Source: Diorhabda sublineata
Lineage: Eukaryota > Arthropoda > Insecta > Coleoptera > Chrysomelidae
Direction: 5' to 3'
NCBI RefSeq assembly: GCF_026230105.1
Contig: NC_079479.1
Location: forward strand, 35,991,385 to 36,055,384
DNA length: 64,000 nt
In this document: piece after piece, positions 51,585 to 62,713 of the stretch
How positions within the stretch are numbered: the stretch's first letter is position 1
Layout of the letters: each line of letters opens with the position of its first letter
The notes under the pieces: generated by a model
The model's database searches: none
What the model saw: the letters and a program-made list of their open reading frames with translations, nothing else
Told to the model about the DNA's origin: nothing
Program-made: the position numbers and the translations under genes

Positions 51585-53110
51585 CTAAAAATCGATAAAA
51601 AACACAAAATTTCGGATTTTCTTCGTCAATCACCGAGTTGTTAATCGTACGGTCTCGTCGAAACTATCCCACCCAATATTTTAGCATCAATCTCAACCAG
51701 AATAGAATCTTGAGACATAGATCGTAAGAAAATACCGTTTTAGTAGTGGGATTGTGGCGAAATGTGTATCAACTCGTTTTTACGTCGGTTCAAACTTATT
51801 TATTTTAAAAAAAAAACCATAAATACTACGAGTTTTTACTTAAATTGTGGTACGATGTTATTTTAGACGTTTTTGTCATTGGAAATACCAAGAAAATCGG
51901 AATTTCGGGCTATTATTTATATTTCAATTCCAACATGAGTTTCACTGGGATATTTTAGCGTACGTACGGGTCAATGACCTGGATTTAAAACGTTGCATTT
52001 CATATTCGTATTATGAATATTATGATGTACAGAATGTCTTTGGTTTAACGTCGAAAAAATCGTAAATTTGAAAAAAAAAATTGACACGCTCGTATAGAAA
52101 GTTCGATATCTCGGAAACCATTCGAGATATCGATTTATTTTTGACGTGAATCGATAGAGGAAACGTGTTTTTTCTTATTAGGTGTCATTTTTGTGAGAAA
52201 CCAACGAAATTAATAATTGTAAAAGTATTTTTAAATATTTCGTTACGATCCTGTAAAAAAATAAGTTACGAAAATGTATTGTATCGGCTGGAATTGTTGA
52301 AACGATTATTAAAGTTTATAATCGACTCATAAACTCGTGATGTTTATGCCTTACAAAAAAATTATAATCTCACTGATAGCTTAAAGAAATTTATGTCTTT
52401 TTCGAAATTCTATATTAACTTATAGTATCGAAAAAAAATGAATTACGTTTTTCCACAGTCGATAATATTAAATTCGAATTAATGACTGTGATAAATAATA
52501 ATTCCATAGAATTTATTCATTCATACAACGTCATTCTATTGTAAAAAAAAAATTTTTCAAAATACTTCCTGTTATTTTTATTAATAACTTTTTTATTTTC
52601 AATTTTACGAAAAAAATTATATAAACAAAATCATAGATAACACGATTTTCTACAAATTATGTCTTTATAAATTTCCTATGAGACTGGTAGTTACAGAGTT
52701 ATAACAAAAAATACGTTTGCATCATTTTTTTCCCAAAATGGCGACCGTAGGGTAAGAATTACAATCCCACTATAATTTCTACTGTCATATAAATATGAAA
52801 CTACTGTATATTAAAATTATTTTCAGTATTATATTATTAAATTGTATAATAATATTCATCAATTTTGTATAAATAAATGAAATTAAACAATTATCGTTAG
52901 TTACATTATCCTGCCATCTATTTGTGATGAACTAAACCACTCTCATTGTCATTCGATATTCGACTATAAATGTAGGTCAACGTTCTGTTTAATTGTTTGC
53001 CTATATAGTAGGTATGTAACCAAAATTTTTTTTATATCATTATAATTAACAGTGGAAAAACTTCAATTTTAGTTAGTTAGATCAATAATCCTTAATTAAT
53101 TTCGTCTTAC

Positions 53111-53244
53111 CTTGCGTGCATACAATCTATAGCATGTCCGACATATTGTCTTGTAGTGACAGCCAAAGAAAAAGTTACGAGAAGAATTACAGTCACGTTG
53201 GTATTTAATCTAAATATTGCTGAATCTATAGTACCACCATTTAA
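53111..53244 (-). CDS. shakB: Shaking-B-type innexin, module 2 exon 2
   Basis: A 134-nt exon, acceptor CGTTTTAG before 53244 and donor AAG/GTAAGA after 53111. It reads LNGGTIDSAIFRLN, then TM1 (VTVILLVTFSLAVTTRQ) and YVGHAIDCMHAR, which holds the first loop-1 cysteine. Its last two bases (AG) join the first base of exon 3. It was too short to stand out as an ORF and was found by following innexin homology and splice phase. It parallels residues of module 1 but is clearly diverged (HAIDCMHAR against NPIDCIHTK). Confidence 0.88.
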
Positions 53245-53387
53245 CTAAAACGTACAAATCGAAAAAAATAAATATGAATTAGTTTGATTTTTATTTATTA
53301 AGCGTTTTATAATTTGCGAAACAGATGATCGGTTAAGTGTATTGTGGGTTGCGGTAATAAACATACAGCGCTGTCAAAATAATTTAC

Positions 53388-53621
53388 CGTTTGCGTAAAA
53401 TGGGAAACTCCCCTGATTATTTCCTTAGGAAAACTCATGTTATTGGAGGATTGTTTTTTAGGATTATTTCTTTTTTCCGACGATTTATTAGGAGGTTTAG
53501 TAATCGGTTTAACGTTTCTTAACGATTGAAAAAATATTTTTTTATTATTGGGATTCTTCGTAGGAGTAGTGGCATAATGCTGTTGAATCTTGGCGTTTTT
53601 TGATTTTACGTGATCAGTCAT
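53388..53621 (-). CDS. shakB: Shaking-B-type innexin, module 2 exon 1 with basic N-terminal extension
   Basis: Seventy-eight codons from ATG to the donor ACG/GTAAAT. The ATG follows a good acceptor (TTTCAG, then CAA), so an upstream non-coding exon probably exists. The first 61 residues are rich in Lys, Asn, Pro and Ser (e.g. KPPNKSSEKRNNPKKQSSNN) with no known domain. The part from Met62, MSFPKEIIRGVSHFTQT, aligns loosely with the usual innexin start MLDIFRGLK..., so translation could also begin there. A long N-extension is unusual because the innexin N-terminus normally enters the pore. Reading frame and splice phase fit exon 2. The start choice is less certain than the exon. Confidence 0.72.
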
Positions 53622-53708
53622 TTGCTGAAATTAAAAATAAGTTATCGGTAAACAGATTTTGTAATGACAAAAGTATTGAAGATTGAAAATAATGAATATT
53701 TATTACAA

Positions 53709-53720
53709 TGCGCATGCGCA
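53709..53720. promoter_or_regulatory. NRF-1 / Erect-wing type palindrome
   Basis: TGCGCATGCGCA is a perfect palindrome and an exact fit to the NRF-1 consensus YGCGCAYGCGCR; the fly NRF-1 relative is Erect wing. It stands out in AT-rich DNA and lies about 85 bp upstream of the module 2 first coding exon. A promoter role is inferred from position only. Confidence 0.4.
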
Positions 53721-54179
53721 GATAAAACTGATTCGTATAAGATCTCACAACTTTATCCTTTAGCTAACAGTTTTATAAAAAATAATAATTCTAGTTAAAT
53801 CAGCTGATTAATTGCAGCAAATACAGTTACTAGCAATTATTTATATTATATTCACTTATATGGTAACCAAAGTGTAATGTCAAATGTCAAAAAACGTGGA
53901 AGTTTCATTTTTGTTCATTTTTCTGATTTTACCAATTCTCGTAACTTAGGAAATGAATTAAAGGTCATTTGTACTGTAAAAATGTGAGGTTAATTATATA
54001 TAGTATTAAATAAGTTACAGTTTAAAATAAAATTCGTAGAAAAATTAACAGAAATCTATTTTATTATTACAGTTTATGACGTTCAAAAGTATACATTATG
54101 ACTTTTATGACCTTGACACAGATTATTTATTAGTGAAGTGATGATTCGAATGACGTTTTTTTTTTTTTCTAGAAAAATA
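53721..54179. other. Upstream flank of shakB module 2
   Basis: No gene was seen. It contains TGTCAAATGTCAAA near 53878. It presumably holds the promoter or 5' non-coding exon of the module 2 transcript. Confidence 0.4.
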
Positions 54180-57100
54180 TACTGGGTGTGTAGTATCAAT
54201 GTACCAAGAAGAATCGATGTATTTGACATTATTTAAGAAAAATATATGGGGTGTTTGAAAACTTACTTTATAAGAAATCGAGAAAATGTCAATTTTCGAG
54301 CGGGAATATTTGTAGTATCAAATGTACCAAAAAGAGGAGATGTAATTGACATTATTTTGAAAAAAATATACGGGGTGTTTGAAAACTTACTTTATAAGAA
54401 ATCGAGAAAATGTCAATTTTCGAGCGGGAATATTTGTAGTATCAAATGTACCAAAAAGAGGAGATGTAATTGACATTATTTGAAAAAAAATATACGGGGT
54501 GTTTGAAAACTTACTTTATAAGAAATCGAGAAAATGTCAATTTTCGAGCGGGAATATTTGTAGTATCAAATGTACCAAAAAGAGGAGAAGTAATTGACAT
54601 TATTTTGAAAAAAATATACGGGGTGTTTGAAAACTTACTTTATAAGAAATCGAGAAAATGTCAATTTTCGAGCGGGAATATTTCTAGTATCAAATGTACC
54701 AAAAAGAGGAGAAGTAATTGACATTATTTTGAAAAAAATATACGGGGTGTTTGAAAACTTACTTTATAAGAAATCGAGAAAATGTCAATTTTCGAGCGGG
54801 AATATTTGTAGTATCAAATGTACCAAAAAGAGGAGATGTAATTGACATTATTTTGAAAAAAATATACGGGGTGTTTGAAAACTTATTTTATAAGAAATCG
54901 AGAAAATGTCAATTTTCGAGCGGGAATATTTGTAGTATCAAATGTACCAAAAAGAGGAGAAGTAATTGACATTATTTTGAAAAAAATATACGGGGTGTTT
55001 GAAAACTTACTTTATAAGAAATCGAGAAAATGTCAATTTTCGAGCGGGAATATTTCTAGTATCAAATGTACCAAAAAGAGGAGAAGTAATTGACATTATT
55101 TTGAAAAAAATATACGGGGTGTTTGAAAACTTACTTTATAAGAAATCGAGAAAATGTCAATTTTCGAGCGGGAATATTTGTAGTATCAAATGTACCAAAA
55201 AGAGGAGATGTAATTGACATTATTTTGAAAAAAATATACGGGGTGTTTGAAAACTTACTTTATAAGAAATCGAGAAAATGTCAATTTTCGAGCGGGAATA
55301 TTTGTAGTATCAAATGTACCAAAAAGAGGAGATGTAATTGACATTATTTGAAAAAAAATATACGGGGTGTTTGAAAACTTACTTTATAAGAAATCGAGAA
55401 AATGTCAATTTTCGAGCGGGAATATTTGTAGTATCAAATGTACCAAAAAGAGGAGAAGTAATTGACATTATTTTGAAAAAAATATACGGGGTGTTTGAAA
55501 ACTTACTTTATAAGAAATCGAGAAAATGTCAATTTTCGAGCGGGAATATTTGTAGTATCAAATGTACCAAAAAGAGGAGAAGTAATTGACATTATTTTGA
55601 AAAAAATATACGGGGTGTTTGAAAACTTACTTTATAAGAAATCGAGAAAATGTCAATTTTCGAGCGGGAATATTTGTAGTATCAAATGTACCAAAAAGAG
55701 GAGAAGTAATTGACATTATTTTGAAAAAAATATACGGGGTGTTTGAAAACTTACTTTATAAGAAATCGAGAAAATGTCAATTTTCGAGCGGGAATATTTG
55801 TAGTATCAAATGTACCAAAAAGAGGAGAAGTAATTGACATTATTTTGAAAAAAATATACGGGGTGTTTGAAAACTTACTTTATAAGAAATCGAGAAAATG
55901 TCAATTTTCGAGCGGGAATATTTGTAGTATCAAATGTACCAAAAAGAGGAGAAGTAATTGACATTATTTTGAAAAAAATATACGGGGTGTTTGAAAACTT
56001 ACTTTATAAGAAATCGAGAAAATGTCAATTTTCGAGCGGGAATATTTGTAGTATCAAATGTACCAAAAAGAGGAGAAGTAATTGACATTATTTTGAAAAA
56101 AATATACGGGGTGTTTGAAAACTTACTTTATAAGAAATCGAGAAAATGTCAATTTTCGAGCGGGAATATTTGTAGTATCAAATGTACCAAAAAGAGGAGA
56201 AGTAATTGACATTATTTTGAAAAAAATATACGGGGTGTTTGAAAACTTACTTTATAAGAAATCGAGAAAATGTCAATTTTCGAGCGGGAATATTTGTAGT
56301 ATCAAATGTACCAAAAAGAGGAGAAGTAATTGACATTATTTTAAAAAAAATATACGGGGTGTTTGAAAACTTACTTTATAAGAAATCGAGAAAATGTCAA
56401 TTTTCGAGCGGGAATATTTGTAGTATCAAATGTACCAAAAAGAGGAGAAGTAATTGACATTATTTTGAAAAAAATATACGGGGTGTTTGAAAACTTACTT
56501 TATAAGAAATCGAGAAAATGTCAATTTTCGAGCGGGAATATTTGTAGTATCAAATGTACCAAAAAGAGGAGAAGTAATTGACATTATTTTAAAAAAAATA
56601 TACGGGGTGTTTGAAAACTTACTTTATAAGAAATCGAGAAAATGTCAATTTTCGAGCGGGAATATTTGTAGTATCAAATGTACCAAAAAGAGGAGAAGTA
56701 ATTGACATTATTTTGAAAAAAATATACGGGGTGTTTGAAAACTTACTTTATAAGAAATCGAGAAAATGTCAATTTTCGAGCGGGAATATTTGTAGTATCA
56801 AATGTACCAAAAAGAGGAGAAGTAATTGACATTATTTTGAAAAAAATATACGGGGTGTTTGAAAACTTACTTTATAAGAAATCGAGAAAATGTCAATTTT
56901 CGAGCGGGAATATTTGTAGTATCAAATGTACCAAAAAGAGGAGAAGTAATTGACATTATTTTGAAAAAAATATACGGGGTGTTTGAAAACTTACTTTATA
57001 AGAAATCGAGAAAATGTCAATTTTCGAGCGGGAATATTTGTAGTATCAAATGTACCAAAAAGAGGAGAAGTAATTGACATTATTTTGAAAAAAATATACG

Positions 57101-58153
57101 GGGTGTTTGAAAACTTACTTTATAAGAAATCGAGAAAATGTCAATTTTCGAGCGGGAATATTTGTAGTATCAAATGTACCAAAAAGAGGAGAAGTAATTG
57201 ACATTATTTTGAAAAAAATATACGGGGTGTTTGAAAACTTACTTTATAAGAAATCGAGAAAATGTCAATTTTCGAGCGGGAATATTTGTAGTATCAAATG
57301 TACCAAAAAGAGGAGAAGTAATTGACATTATTTTGAAAAAAATATACGGGGTGTTTGAAAACTTACTTTATAAGAAATCGAGAAAATGTCAATTTTCGAG
57401 CGGGAATATTTGTAGTATCAAATGTACCAAAAAGAGGAGAAGTAATTGACATTATTTTGAAAAAAATATACGGGGTGTTTGAAAACTTACTTTATAAGAA
57501 ATCGAGAAAATGTCAATTTTCGAGCGGGAATATTTGTAGTATCAAATGTACCAAAAAGAGGAGAAGTAATTGACATTATTTTAAAAAAAATATACGGGGT
57601 GTTTGAAAACTTACTTTATAAGAAATCGAGAAAATGTCAATTTTCGAGCGGGAATATTTGTAGTATCAAATGTACCAAAAAGAGGAGAAGTAATTGACAT
57701 TATTTTGAAAAAAATATACGGGGTGTTTGAAAACTTACTTTATAAGAAATCGAGAAAATGTCAATTTTCGAGCGGGAATATTTGTAGTATCAAATGTACC
57801 AAAAAGAGGAGAAGTAATTGACATTATTTTAAAAAAAATATACGGGGTGTTTGAAAACTTACTTTATAAGAAATCGAGAAAATGTCAATTTTCGAGCGGG
57901 AATATTTGTAGTATCAAATGTACCAAAAAGAGGAGAAGTAATTGACATTATTTTGAAAAAAATATACGGGGTGTTTGAAAACTTACTTTATAAGAAATCG
58001 AGAAAATGTCAATTTTCGAGCGGGAATATTTCTAGTATCAAATGTACCAAAAAGAGGAGATGTAATTGACATTATTTTGAAAAAAATATACGGGGTGTTT
58101 GAAAACTTACTTTATAAGAAATCGAGAAAATGTCAATTTTCGAGCGGGAATAT
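54180..58153. repeat. 124-bp satellite, 32 copies
   Basis: GGGGTGTTTGAAAA recurs from 54248 to 58092, exactly 31 periods of 124 bp, with a degenerate entry copy from about 54180. Each unit begins TATACGGGGTGTTTG, close to the dispersed transposon terminus TATACAGGGTGTTTG. Copies in the middle (about 55.4-57.9 kb) are nearly identical and edge copies carry more variants. A TTATTTGAAAAAAAA variant at about 54476 and 55344 (7 units apart) shows a block duplication. The 72-83 codon ORFs run across two units and are repeat by-products. Confidence 0.97.
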
Positions 58154-58808
58154 TTTATAAGAAAGATTTTTATTTTTTTCTAAACGCTTTTCAACGACAT
58201 ATTCACTTATACATACCTAGTTTTATAAGATATCTAGATGTATCACACTTACACGGTATTTAACGATCTAATTAGTGTTGGTTAAAGTTTGATTTAACTA
58301 AATTTAGATTTTTAATTGCTATTTTAATGACTAATAGGATAAATAATGAGAAGAAGTGTCGAAAAGTGATACACGGAAGCAGAATCGTATCGAAAAAAAT
58401 TTATCTGCACCAAATTTTTCATTGAGGAAAGATTCAATCATTATTACTATAGTAAGTATCAAAAATTGGTTCTTTTAGGTTTATATTGTTGGTACCGACG
58501 AACAACATAACCTAACATAATAAACAATATGGAAAAATCTTTATTTCCCGATTATTATTAATTATTTTTGAAAAATTAGTTGATTTATTTGCCTACTTTA
58601 ATTATAAAAAACACAAAAAAAAATTACAGCGTTGCCAAATCGACCATTTTTTCATAAGTCACGTGATACTTATATGAAAAACATAATTAGAAATATCCAG
58701 ACTTTTATTTGGGCTACCCTGTATGAATTGTATTATCATATAATCGTAATTTCATTTAAAAAAAAATATTAAATTCTCAAAACTTACCGACATATGTTTT
58801 TAATCATT

Positions 58809-59003
58809 TTAAATTCCAAAAATTCTCTTATTAACCACGGACTTGAACTGACAATTGTTAACCGGGCATCCCATTCCAACTAAAAACTTAAAAGAGTCAA
58901 CGGGAACGAAATAGTTTCTCCATTCCTGATGTTTACTGTCCCAGCTAAACATTATAGACCAGTCAGTGAATATTTTCACGAAAAAATCCTTTATACTGTC
59001 GCG
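58809..59003 (-). pseudogene. Possible fucosyltransferase-like (GT10 N-domain) fragment
   Basis: A 64-residue open stretch without a start codon, bounded by stops on both sides. It reads DWSIMFSWDSKHQEW, then YFVPVDSFKFLVGMGCPVNNC. The spacing of the aromatic strand and the F...GCPVNNC block is reminiscent of the N-terminal domain of insect alpha-1,3-fucosyltransferases. No catalytic-domain exon is found on the downstream side, where the 124-bp satellite begins. It may be a relic, a stray exon, or an unrelated sequence. The match is from memory of the family pattern. Confidence 0.3.
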
Positions 59004-61433
59004 TTAAAAAATTTCGATCGACCATATTTATCAATTTTATCAATTAACATAACCTCATTGTTTCGTATTTCCAAATTTTCTAATCGATGTACTCGTACTC
59101 GTTTCAATATTTACGATGTTCCCTCGTAAGTTCAAATTCAACGTATATACTTAAAAGTACAAGTTGATAAGGAAACGTGGCAACAGCGGTTCGCTAAACA
59201 AAACTAATATTGATCTACGTTTAAATAATACTCATTCTGTATCGACAAATATCGGAATTAAATATAAAAATTGTAATTCTTTACTGGCCTACTAAATATT
59301 TATTTTTATTTTATTGGAACTAAAAGTTTTATAACTATGATACGAAGCGCGGGTCGAATCTATTAAAAAAACACACACCTCGTTTCGCGGCGTTGTTTTC
59401 CAATAGTAAAATCAGTGACATTATTTTTGTGGCAACATAATTTATTGAAAGATGGTTTTCAAACGTTCTCCCAACTGTTTATATTTCGAAATTAATGATC
59501 ATAATGATTACAAGGTCATTAGTTACCATTATTCACTGATTTTTTCTAAAATATTTTGTAAATATCACTTTAATATTTGTATTAATAAGTTTTAAGAAAT
59601 TTTACGGGTACATTACGAGTTATACAACACCTTATACAGCTGGTGGTATTTTTTATCTAAATTATTTTGCAATTATACTAAAATAAATGTAATAATTAAT
59701 TATTTATGTTCAATTTTCAAACTGAAAACACAATTAAGACTTTTTTTTTAACGAATAGAAACTTATAATAGAAATATTTAGTATAAATTACGAGTTATGC
59801 AACACATTATACAGAATCAAAGAACTGTCATTTCACGAGTGATATAGTTACAACGTTGCCAAGGTTTGAAAATAGTATTCAGATTAAAAATATTTATATA
59901 CTCGATATTGACTATACGACTGTTATTTATGGAAATATATTATGGTAAACATCGATTATATGAAGAGAATAACAATAAATTCTTGGTTTTAAGCGAATTT
60001 TAAAGTAAAAACTTCAAAAAACATATACTTACAGATGGTTTCCGGTAGCCATTGTTTCTTTAACAAGTTACGTGGCACTTCAGCAAGTTAGGTCTTTATT
60101 TACGTGTAGTTTTAAAGGTAAAAAAAAAACTCAAATGGTTTTAATACAAAATATATTTAAAAATATAAATATACATTTAAAAAATTGTATTTATTTGTAG
60201 GTGTAGTATATTATTCAATTCAATTTATTTAAAAATATATATATATATAAATAAAGGTTTGTCCAATTCTGATTCATACAGTTATTTTTTTAATTTTATT
60301 GAAAGAAGTGTATGAGATATTGGGCAGTGAAGTACAAAACTAATCAATATTCAGTCAAAAAATGTATCAATTTAGAAACGTTTGTAAAAAAATATATCGA
60401 TATCACAAAATATTCCATCAAAAATCAACCTAAAAACGTAGCTGATAAGTTTAAATAGTGAACTTGGAGTTTAAAATATTTCTAAAAATAAATAAATTTG
60501 AAAAAAGAAATACAGCAATTCGTAGTTTTTCAAATAATTTCGTATTTAACCTAGAAAGATCTGATCATAGAAAAACCACCCCACGAACGTTTATGGGTAC
60601 ACCGAACTGTCAAAACCGTTTTCATAACGAAAAGCCCGGGAAGTTTAAAAAAACTAAGTTACTATACACCTTAAAAAATGTCTATTAAAATGAAAAAAAC
60701 TGTATAAGAAACAAAAAAATGGCAGTACAGTTAAAAATAACCTCGGAATGTGAAACTTTTCTACACGTAGAGTACCCTTAGTTGATTCTCTACGAAAACA
60801 GCTGATTGAATTCAATATGGCCGTTTTAATACTATCAAAAAGTTGTGTTGTAATATAATAAATAAATTTCTCAAAAAAGTTTGGATCTTTTAACAATATT
60901 TCGAGACTTGTATCGAAAAAAAATTAGATTTACTTCCATACTGCATTTATTAACTCAAATACCACATATTTTCAATATAATAATAATTATATATAATAAC
61001 TTTTTTGTTTCTCGTCTGTCCGCCATTAATCAGCTGTTTGTGTCACTATTATAGAGTAACATAAGGGTCATTTTCGAACACGCGAGTTTGACAAGTCGGC
61101 CATTTTGCCTTAACGATTCATTCTCCGTTTGTGAACGTGCATATCTTGTACTATGACACGTGATATCAGATAAAAACCGTTTCTACATGACGTAAGACAA
61201 GTCAATGGTAGTACTTTGAAGAATTTATTCGAATCTTACTTTGTTTTTAATAAAATATTTGTTCATCGCACCTCGTATGTTTAAAATTGGTTTGTGAAAT
61301 TTGGAAAAAGTATTTTATTGATTGATAATGACATCTTAGAGTGTGTAAATGTAAAATCTTCATCAACTAAGACAGTTCATTAAGAAATGAATTTTTAGTT
61401 TTGTGGCACCTACCAAACATGGTCGAATTGTCA

Positions 61434-61453
61434 ATGACGTCATTATGGGGCGG
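61434..61453. promoter_or_regulatory. CRE palindrome next to a GC box
   Basis: ATGACGTCAT at 61434-61443 contains a perfect CRE (TGACGTCA), followed at 61447 by GGGGCGG. It lies about 400 bp past the ogre stop codon on the shakB side. Which transcript it would serve is not clear. Confidence 0.3.
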
Positions 61454-61853
61454 TCCTTAATATACAATATTATACACGCCTCTTCTTTTTTAACTTCAAC
61501 ACGCCTTTTTCAACTAAGATAAATCAGTGAATTTATGTATCATGTCGATGAAATATTATATAAATTTGCACTTATAGACACGGCAATTTTGATAATTACA
61601 TTTGAATTAATACGATCGATAAACAAAATCAGCGTTTTTTATTACTTGGAATGTACATTAGTAATACTTTCTTATAAAGTGGAAATTTCGGCGTTGCCGG
61701 ATTGTACGTTTTTTATGTAGTTTTAACGAAATTAGTAAATCGAAATCCTACGTTTTTAAAAGGCTTATTTCACTCGAAAAAAAAGTTCTAACCTATAAAA
61801 TTTAGCTAATTAATAAAAAAAAAATATGTACAAGGTTTAATAAAAAATATATA

Positions 61854-62423
61854 TCAGTGATTACTAGATTTGATATCGATTTTTTTAACTAATTCGGAAA
61901 TAATTTCTCTATAAATAATGGGATCCATATTGGTACCGAGCATGAGTATGATCCACCAATCGCCCATATCGACTTTATTACAAAGAGACTTGCAAACTTC
62001 GATTGGGATCGATCTGTGTTTAGCGTGAAGTATCCTTGGACGTATCTTAGGATAAAGGACAATGATAATCCTGTATATAACCAGAAACGTCAACATGGTA
62101 GCTAGGATCATGAACCAAAACCATATGAATATATAAGTTTTTTCGTTGACTATATTCAATGGTAGAACGCACAGACTGTCGTGTTTTTGTATCGAACCCG
62201 AAGGACCGAATTTGTGGAAAATGCATTTGGTAACGCGCGGGAAAACGTACACCATGGGGTCGATGCGCTCCTCCTGGGCTAAATCGGAGAATTTCATGAC
62301 TCTCCAACCGTAGGAGAGGAATTCGCCGTCGAAGAATTTGTTCATGATGTACAATTGTGCGATTATGTTGATTAGACAAAGACATTCGCAGCCCCAGTAA
62401 GTTATGGCGTACATATTGTGTCT
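61854..62423 (-). CDS. ogre: Ogre / innexin 1, last coding exon
   Basis: The exon gives 189 codons plus TGA; acceptor CCCGTTACAG lies before 62423 and it enters in phase 0 with RHNMYAITYWGCECLC. It encodes TM3 (INIIAQLYIMNKFFDGEF), extracellular loop 2 with cysteines in KCIFHKFGPSG and SLCVLPLNIV, TM4 (YIFIWFWFMILA), and a short cytoplasmic tail. The phrases YWGCECLCLINI, DPMVYVFPRVTKC and IQKHDSLCVLPLNIVNEKTY match ogre (Inx1) better than Inx2, Inx3 or shakB. N-terminal exons are not in the 1.6 kb left in the window, so the preceding intron runs past the right edge. An ATTAAA lies 12 nt after the stop; it is a possible but very close poly(A) signal. Confidence 0.93.
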   Translation of the reverse strand, partial: RHNMYAITYWGCECLCLINIIAQLYIMNKFFDGEFLSYGWRVMKFSDLAQEERIDPMVYVFPRVTKCIFHKFGPSGSIQKHDSLCVLPLNIVNEKTYIFIWFWFMILATMLTFLVIYRIIIVLYPKIRPRILHAKHRSIPIEVCKSLCNKVDMGDWWIILMLGTNMDPIIYREIISELVKKIDIKSSNH

Positions 62424-62523
62424 CTGTAACGGGAAAATCAATTAAAAAAAACGTTTGAAATCTCGAATACTCCGAAATATCAAATTAATATTAATTTTTA
62501 TTCCAATTATACACGTAAGTTTA

Positions 62524-62713
62524 ATAGTCCGGTCATTTTAGGCATTATAATTACAAATGGAATTTGAAAGTCCCTCATACTCCCCTCGTATATATAATTT
62601 TATGATCTACGATTTTTTCCTACGGTATTTTTACGATAAAATATACCGTTTCACTGAAAATCGCGAAAAAATCATTTTATATTTTCACTCTTGGTCTAAT
62701 TTAACCGGACTAT
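62524..62713. mobile_element. 190-bp MITE with TAA target duplication
   Basis: ATAGTCCGGT at 62524-62533 is the exact inverse of ACCGGACTAT at 62704-62713. If the element is taken as TAGTCC...GGACTA, it is flanked by TAA on both sides, a 3-bp duplication as made by PIF/Harbinger transposases. It has no coding capacity. The same TAGTCC-GTCATTTTAGG end starts each unit of the 303-bp satellite. Confidence 0.65.

Larger units (their letters stand above)
58154..61853. other. Interval between ogre and shakB
   Basis: About 3.7 kb of AT-rich sequence. Apart from the weak relic at 58809-59003 and a CRE-type site near 61435, nothing was recognised. ORFs at 60458-60688 (plus), 60654-60896 (minus) and 61535-61720 (plus) have no motif, and the first two overlap on opposite strands. 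Confidence 0.45.

Noticed and set aside
54246..58160. About thirty 72-83 codon ORFs in the 124-bp array
   Set aside because: Each runs across two neighbouring units in shifting frames and overlaps the next; this is a by-product of the repeat.
60458..60896. ORFs of 76 and 80 codons on opposite strands
   Set aside because: They overlap, have no recognisable motif and no splice or start support.
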